The translations under genes were made by a program, and so were the position numbers. DNA of 5,604 nt from Oscillospiraceae bacterium. Its GTDB lineage: Bacteria; Bacillota; Clostridia; Oscillospirales; Oscillospiraceae. The stretch is from the NCBI GenBank assembly GCA_016292445.1, contig JAEDIN010000073.1:1-5604 (forward strand), written 5' to 3'. Below, in pieces: positions 5,569-5,604 of this stretch. The number at the start of each line of letters is the position of its first letter. The first letter of the stretch is position 1. The notes under the pieces were generated by a model, which did no database searches, had not been told where the DNA came from, and saw nothing but the letters and a program-made list of their open reading frames with translations.

Positions 5569-5604
5569 CAAAAAAGCAGACCGTTTGCGGTCTGCTTTTT
5601 GTTA
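5566..5604. terminator. Bidirectional intrinsic terminator after the YeiH-family gene
   Basis: GCAGACCG (5576-5583) pairs with CGGTCTGC (5588-5595) around a TTTG loop. An A-tract on the 5' side (5570-5575) and a T-tract on the 3' side (5596-5600) extend the stem and supply a U-run for either strand. TAAC/GTTA at the ends (one A bulged) lengthens the dyad to include the stop codon itself. It may also end a convergent gene beyond the window. Confidence 0.92.

Overview
The window looks like a chromosomal stretch from a Clostridia-type Firmicute, possibly an Oscillospiraceae/Ruminococcaceae-like gut anaerobe. This is inferred from strong AGGAGG-type ribosome binding sites, U-tailed hairpin terminators, a moderately GC-rich composition, and a YkvI-type membrane protein next to a FadR-type GntR regulator. 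No rRNA, phage, IS or CRISPR sequence was seen, so the taxonomic call stays tentative. All genes lie on the + strand.

Layout: (1) positions 1-699 hold the 3' part of a GntR/FCD transcription factor whose true start is upstream of the window. (2) Positions 700-1148 are a 449-base gap without a convincing gene but full of structure. It contains a weak terminator-like hairpin, an 8+8 inverted repeat overlapping a possible promoter, a strong 19-bp hairpin with a T-rich tail, a consensus -35 box (TTGACA), and a 12+12 near-perfect palindrome just before the next gene. (3) Positions 1149-4382 appear to form a three-gene operon: a YkvI-family (COG3949) LeuT-fold-like transporter, then two tandem ketopantoate-reductase-family oxidoreductases. 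It ends at a textbook terminator (4401-4430). (4) Positions 4480-5568 encode a YeiH-family (PF03601/COG2855) membrane protein, apparently a separate unit with its own extended -10 promoter and a bidirectional terminator at 5566-5604.

Working model (inference): the GntR-type regulator senses a small carboxylic acid and controls the operon through one of the palindromes. The transporter brings in a small organic acid or amino-acid-like solute, and the two dehydrogenases interconvert 2-oxo and 2-hydroxy acids. Both dehydrogenases keep the family's catalytic Lys/Asn/Glu residues but carry Asp30 at the end of strand beta2, which suggests NAD(H) rather than NADPH. There are no panB/panC/panD neighbours, so a catabolic 2-hydroxyacid dehydrogenase role is at least as likely as pantothenate synthesis. 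The transporter and the second dehydrogenase use no ATA codons and have strong ribosome binding sites. The dehydrogenase between them uses ATA six times and has almost no Shine-Dalgarno, so output within the operon is probably very uneven.
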